From Nitzschia sp. pyKryTriq1 (lineage: Eukaryota > Bacillariophyta > Bacillariophyceae > Bacillariales > Bacillariaceae): a DNA stretch of 64,000 nucleotides. The translations under genes and the position numbers were made by a program. The notes beneath the pieces were generated by a model. The model did not search any database. It was not told the origin of the DNA and saw only the letters and a list, made by a program, of their open reading frames with translations. The stretch covers positions 2,728,001 to 2,792,000 of the forward strand of contig OY101117.1 in assembly GCA_956465555.1 (NCBI GenBank), read 5' to 3'. This document shows positions 61,877 through 64,000 of the stretch, piece after piece (position 1 is the first letter of the stretch; each line of letters opens with the position of its first letter).

Positions 61877-63422
61877 ATGAACTCCAAATACGGAGAGTGG
61901 AAAGGCGAGTTCAAGCATCGTCGCAAGTCCTCCCAAAAGTCGCAAAACGACCACGATGCGTCAAATCCCTCCTCCTCTCACCAGAATCTGAATCATCGCG
62001 AGACAAAGCAGGTCCCTCCTCTGAAACAACAACAAAGCATCATCGAGGAGAAGAAGGAGAAGAAGAAGGAGAAGGCGGCATTGTCGTCAGCAATCAAAGC
62101 GCCACCCAGAAGGCACGCCGCACATCATGATAATAATAATAGCAATGCTGGACGTGCTCCAGTTTGGTTCATGGCCTTTCTGGGGGCGGCCGGGGTATTT
62201 TCCATGTACCTCACTGTCACACACGAGGTATCGCCAGAACAACGCCAACGACGAAGCGACAAAAATGCCGTGCTACAGTGGAGACGATCGGCGCAGGTCA
62301 GGTGTCAAAGATTTGTCGATACGATTCTCCACAACAACGGCGACGACTTGTTAGCTCCAAACACTCAACAGAAAAAGGAACGGATCGATCAGTGGGCCCT
62401 TCAAAAAGTTCAATTTCCAAACGACACTACTGCTGAACAACAACAACAACAACACTCACAACAACCGTTTCATCACTCGGAGCTGCTACTATCAGAGGAC
62501 ACATCATCTTGCAAGCACGTCTTTATCGATCTAGACAGTGGGAAAGGTGATGCCTTGGGAGCATGGATGGAATTGGCACTGGATGTCTGCACTCCTGTTT
62601 GGCACTACCAACAGCCCGACCTTCCATGGATGCAACCCGAAATGTCTCGACCTCGATTCGACGTCGAGACACTTCAACTGTCGACGAGTAGTAATATCAA
62701 TGGTGGTGATGGCAACCCATCATCATCGGATCATTCTTATTTATTGCCAGCCAGTCGGTTTCGTCAATTTCTTCATTCATGGTTGTGGAGGAACGATAAG
62801 AAGTCCCTGATCTTCCCCGAAGATATTTGTATTCTCGGAATGGAAAACAATCATCGTCAGTGGACGGCAAGATTGCATGCGCTCGAAACGTTTGTTGCTG
62901 GGATACGGCCACCGATTTTTCGGACCTTTCACATTGTTTCCGAGGAGGCTGCTACCGGCACAGGGGAAGACGCACACCCATTAGCCAAGGTGAGTTTTCG
63001 TTGCCGTTGTCGTCGTTTATCTGGAAATAAGCTTTGTCCTGTAGACGACTATCCGACTCATGCTCCTCATTGTCTATATTCCACGTCTTTTTGAACAGAA
63101 CATGGATGGGCAGACAGTGACATCATCTGAAAGACTGGCAAGGATTTTGAGGCAAGTCATGCTTCCTTTACTCCCAAAGTCTGCCAAACAAAACGGATCA
63201 GGCGGTCTCCTGATGATTCGGGTTGACTTGGACAGTAGTAGTGCTGTTCGAATATTGCAAGGTACAGTGACTATGCAAGTACTTTGCGATCTCCGTCGAC
63301 GGGGGACTAGCGTTTTAGTCCTGCTCGACTTAGGTGGCGATGTCTTTGATTTTCAAGAGCGGCAAAAGACCATCACCACGCTCGAAGAATGTGGAATAGT
63401 ATTCGAACATTTGAACAAGTAG
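61877..63422 (+). CDS. type II membrane protein of unknown function, two exons
   Basis: Exons 61877-62989 and 63099-63422 join in phase 0 across a 109-bp intron, giving 478 residues. A long basic N-terminus (Lys/Glu-rich, KKEKKKEK) precedes one membrane span at about 95-116. The lumenal part has a poly-Gln stretch, then C-K-H-V-F-I-D-L-D-S-G-K-G-D-A, which recalls the first strand of FkbM-type methyltransferases (FIDVGANxG), but the rest does not clearly continue that fold. The second exon ends with repeated beta-strand-like segments (LLMIRVDLD, TSVLVLLDLGGDVFD). Function unknown. Confidence 0.65.
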
Positions 63423-63652
63423 ACTATTATAATATTGAACTTTCGCCAGTCGCGATTCTTTTTTTCGAGTCACCTTTAACAAAAAGCTTCACCCTACTTT
63501 TCTACTTTAACGATACATTACCAAATCTGGCGCACAAATCGCCCAATGCCTCCAGAGATTGATGGTCTAGGTCAAATCCATGAGACTGCAAGTACCTAGC
63601 TAAGAATGGATCCATTGATGCACTATTTTTTCTACAACTACTGATTCCCATC

Positions 63653-64000
63653 ATGGATCCCTGCCACTCTGGGATTGAATGCGACAGTCGCATGCCGTTC
63701 CATTCAAATGTGTTGCGTTGGTCCAATATATATGCACACATGCATTTCAACACTGATGCCACTGTTGGGCATCAATTCAAAGTACTACAATTAACTGAGC
63801 TAATAAAGTTCGATGGAATCATAATTCGAAATGGTGTTCTTGGCGGTCATGTGTCTTTTCATTTGCGTTGGGATCTTACTGATTCATGTTACGACGCCAT
63901 CATTGCAAAGGCTTTGCCCTATCATCGCTTTCTTCAAATCAAGGCTGCGTACAAACTTTGCATTAACGAAGCAAAGCTACCGAAAACCCATCCGAGCTAC
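63653..64000 (+). mobile_element. piggyBac-like transposase, 5' part, runs off the window
   Basis: The frame is open from 63584 and has its first ATG at 63653; it continues to the window edge (116 codons visible). L-R-W-S-N-I-Y-A-H, then E-L-I-K-F-D-G-I-I-I-R-N-G-V-L-G-G, then L-R-W-D..D-S-C-Y-D-A-I-I and Y-H-R-F-L-Q-I-K-A-A-Y-K-L match the N-terminal part of the piggyBac transposases frequent in diatoms (typical: GxIIRNGxLxG...W...D.LI..A..Y.RF.QIK...KL). The catalytic Asp residues would lie further right, out of view. No TTAA or terminal repeat could be fixed on the left. Whether the gene is intact cannot be told. Confidence 0.6.

Noticed and set aside
63502-63762. 86-codon minus-strand frame near the right edge
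   Set aside because: It lies partly opposite the transposase frame, starts with GTG and shows no motif.
1-64000. tRNA, rRNA, snRNA and CRISPR signals
   Set aside because: No cloverleaf arms, no conserved rRNA words and no regularly spaced array was seen by eye; small RNAs could still be missed without a covariance search.
1-64000. Retrovirus-like or other virus-like elements
   Set aside because: No reverse transcriptase, integrase, capsid or LTR pair was recognised.

Overview
The window looks like nuclear DNA of a diatom, most likely a raphid pennate. The coding part is intron-poor, and the introns are short (about 70-350 bp) with GT-AG ends. Two genes (plastid ribosome recycling factor and a ferredoxin fusion) carry a signal peptide ending in the A-F or A-W junction typical of import into a secondary red plastid; a carrier protein has a weaker S-F version. 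Several protein types are common in diatoms: LNR surface proteins, hybrid histidine kinases and SAM or IQ proteins of low complexity. Spacers are full of TACCGGTA, GGTACC and CTCTACTAG words that are almost absent from exons. No rRNA, tRNA, CRISPR array, prokaryotic operon or virus-like element was recognised. The species is inference only.

Layout. 1-9.7 kb: 3' part of a LARGE/GT49-like glycosyltransferase, a three-exon type I membrane protein, an MFS carrier whose stop codon interlocks with that of convergent SNAPC3, then an Arb2/FAM172-like protein with an acylation-type N-terminus. 10-17 kb: a monoacylglycerol-lipase-type hydrolase, a SAM-domain protein, a secreted FG-GAP protein and a cytochrome P450. 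17-30 kb: a 1705-residue IQ-motif protein, an epoxide hydrolase, a mitochondrial-carrier-family protein, a QTGAL (B3GNTL1) homologue and a prenylcysteine-methylesterase-like hydrolase. 30-43 kb: an acidic nuclear-type protein with a possible zinc site, a NadD/NMNAT-NIT fusion, a large multipass membrane protein, a plastid EF-hand-like/ferredoxin fusion and a TKL-like kinase. 44-54 kb: an F-box/cytochrome b5 protein, Mog1/RANGRF, a repeat-rich spacer with a TA-flanked MITE, a hybrid histidine kinase and a GT92 glycosyltransferase. 54-64 kb: an LNR surface protein, plastid RRF, a type II glycosyltransferase, an unknown type II membrane protein and, running off the right edge, the start of a piggyBac-like transposase.

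The genes are a normal eukaryotic mixture and not one pathway. Recurring themes are glycosylation (four glycosyltransferases), alpha/beta hydrolases (four), plastid proteins and signalling. Six neighbouring pairs are divergent and share spacers of about 0.5-0.8 kb. The most interesting items are the NadD-NIT fusion, the F-box-cytochrome b5 fusion, the ferredoxin fusion joined across an 83-bp intron, the 380-bp MITE with its empty site preserved nearby, and a 47-bp foldback insert flanked by 7-bp direct repeats. Exon joins were inferred by eye from splice motifs and frame continuity, without transcript data.
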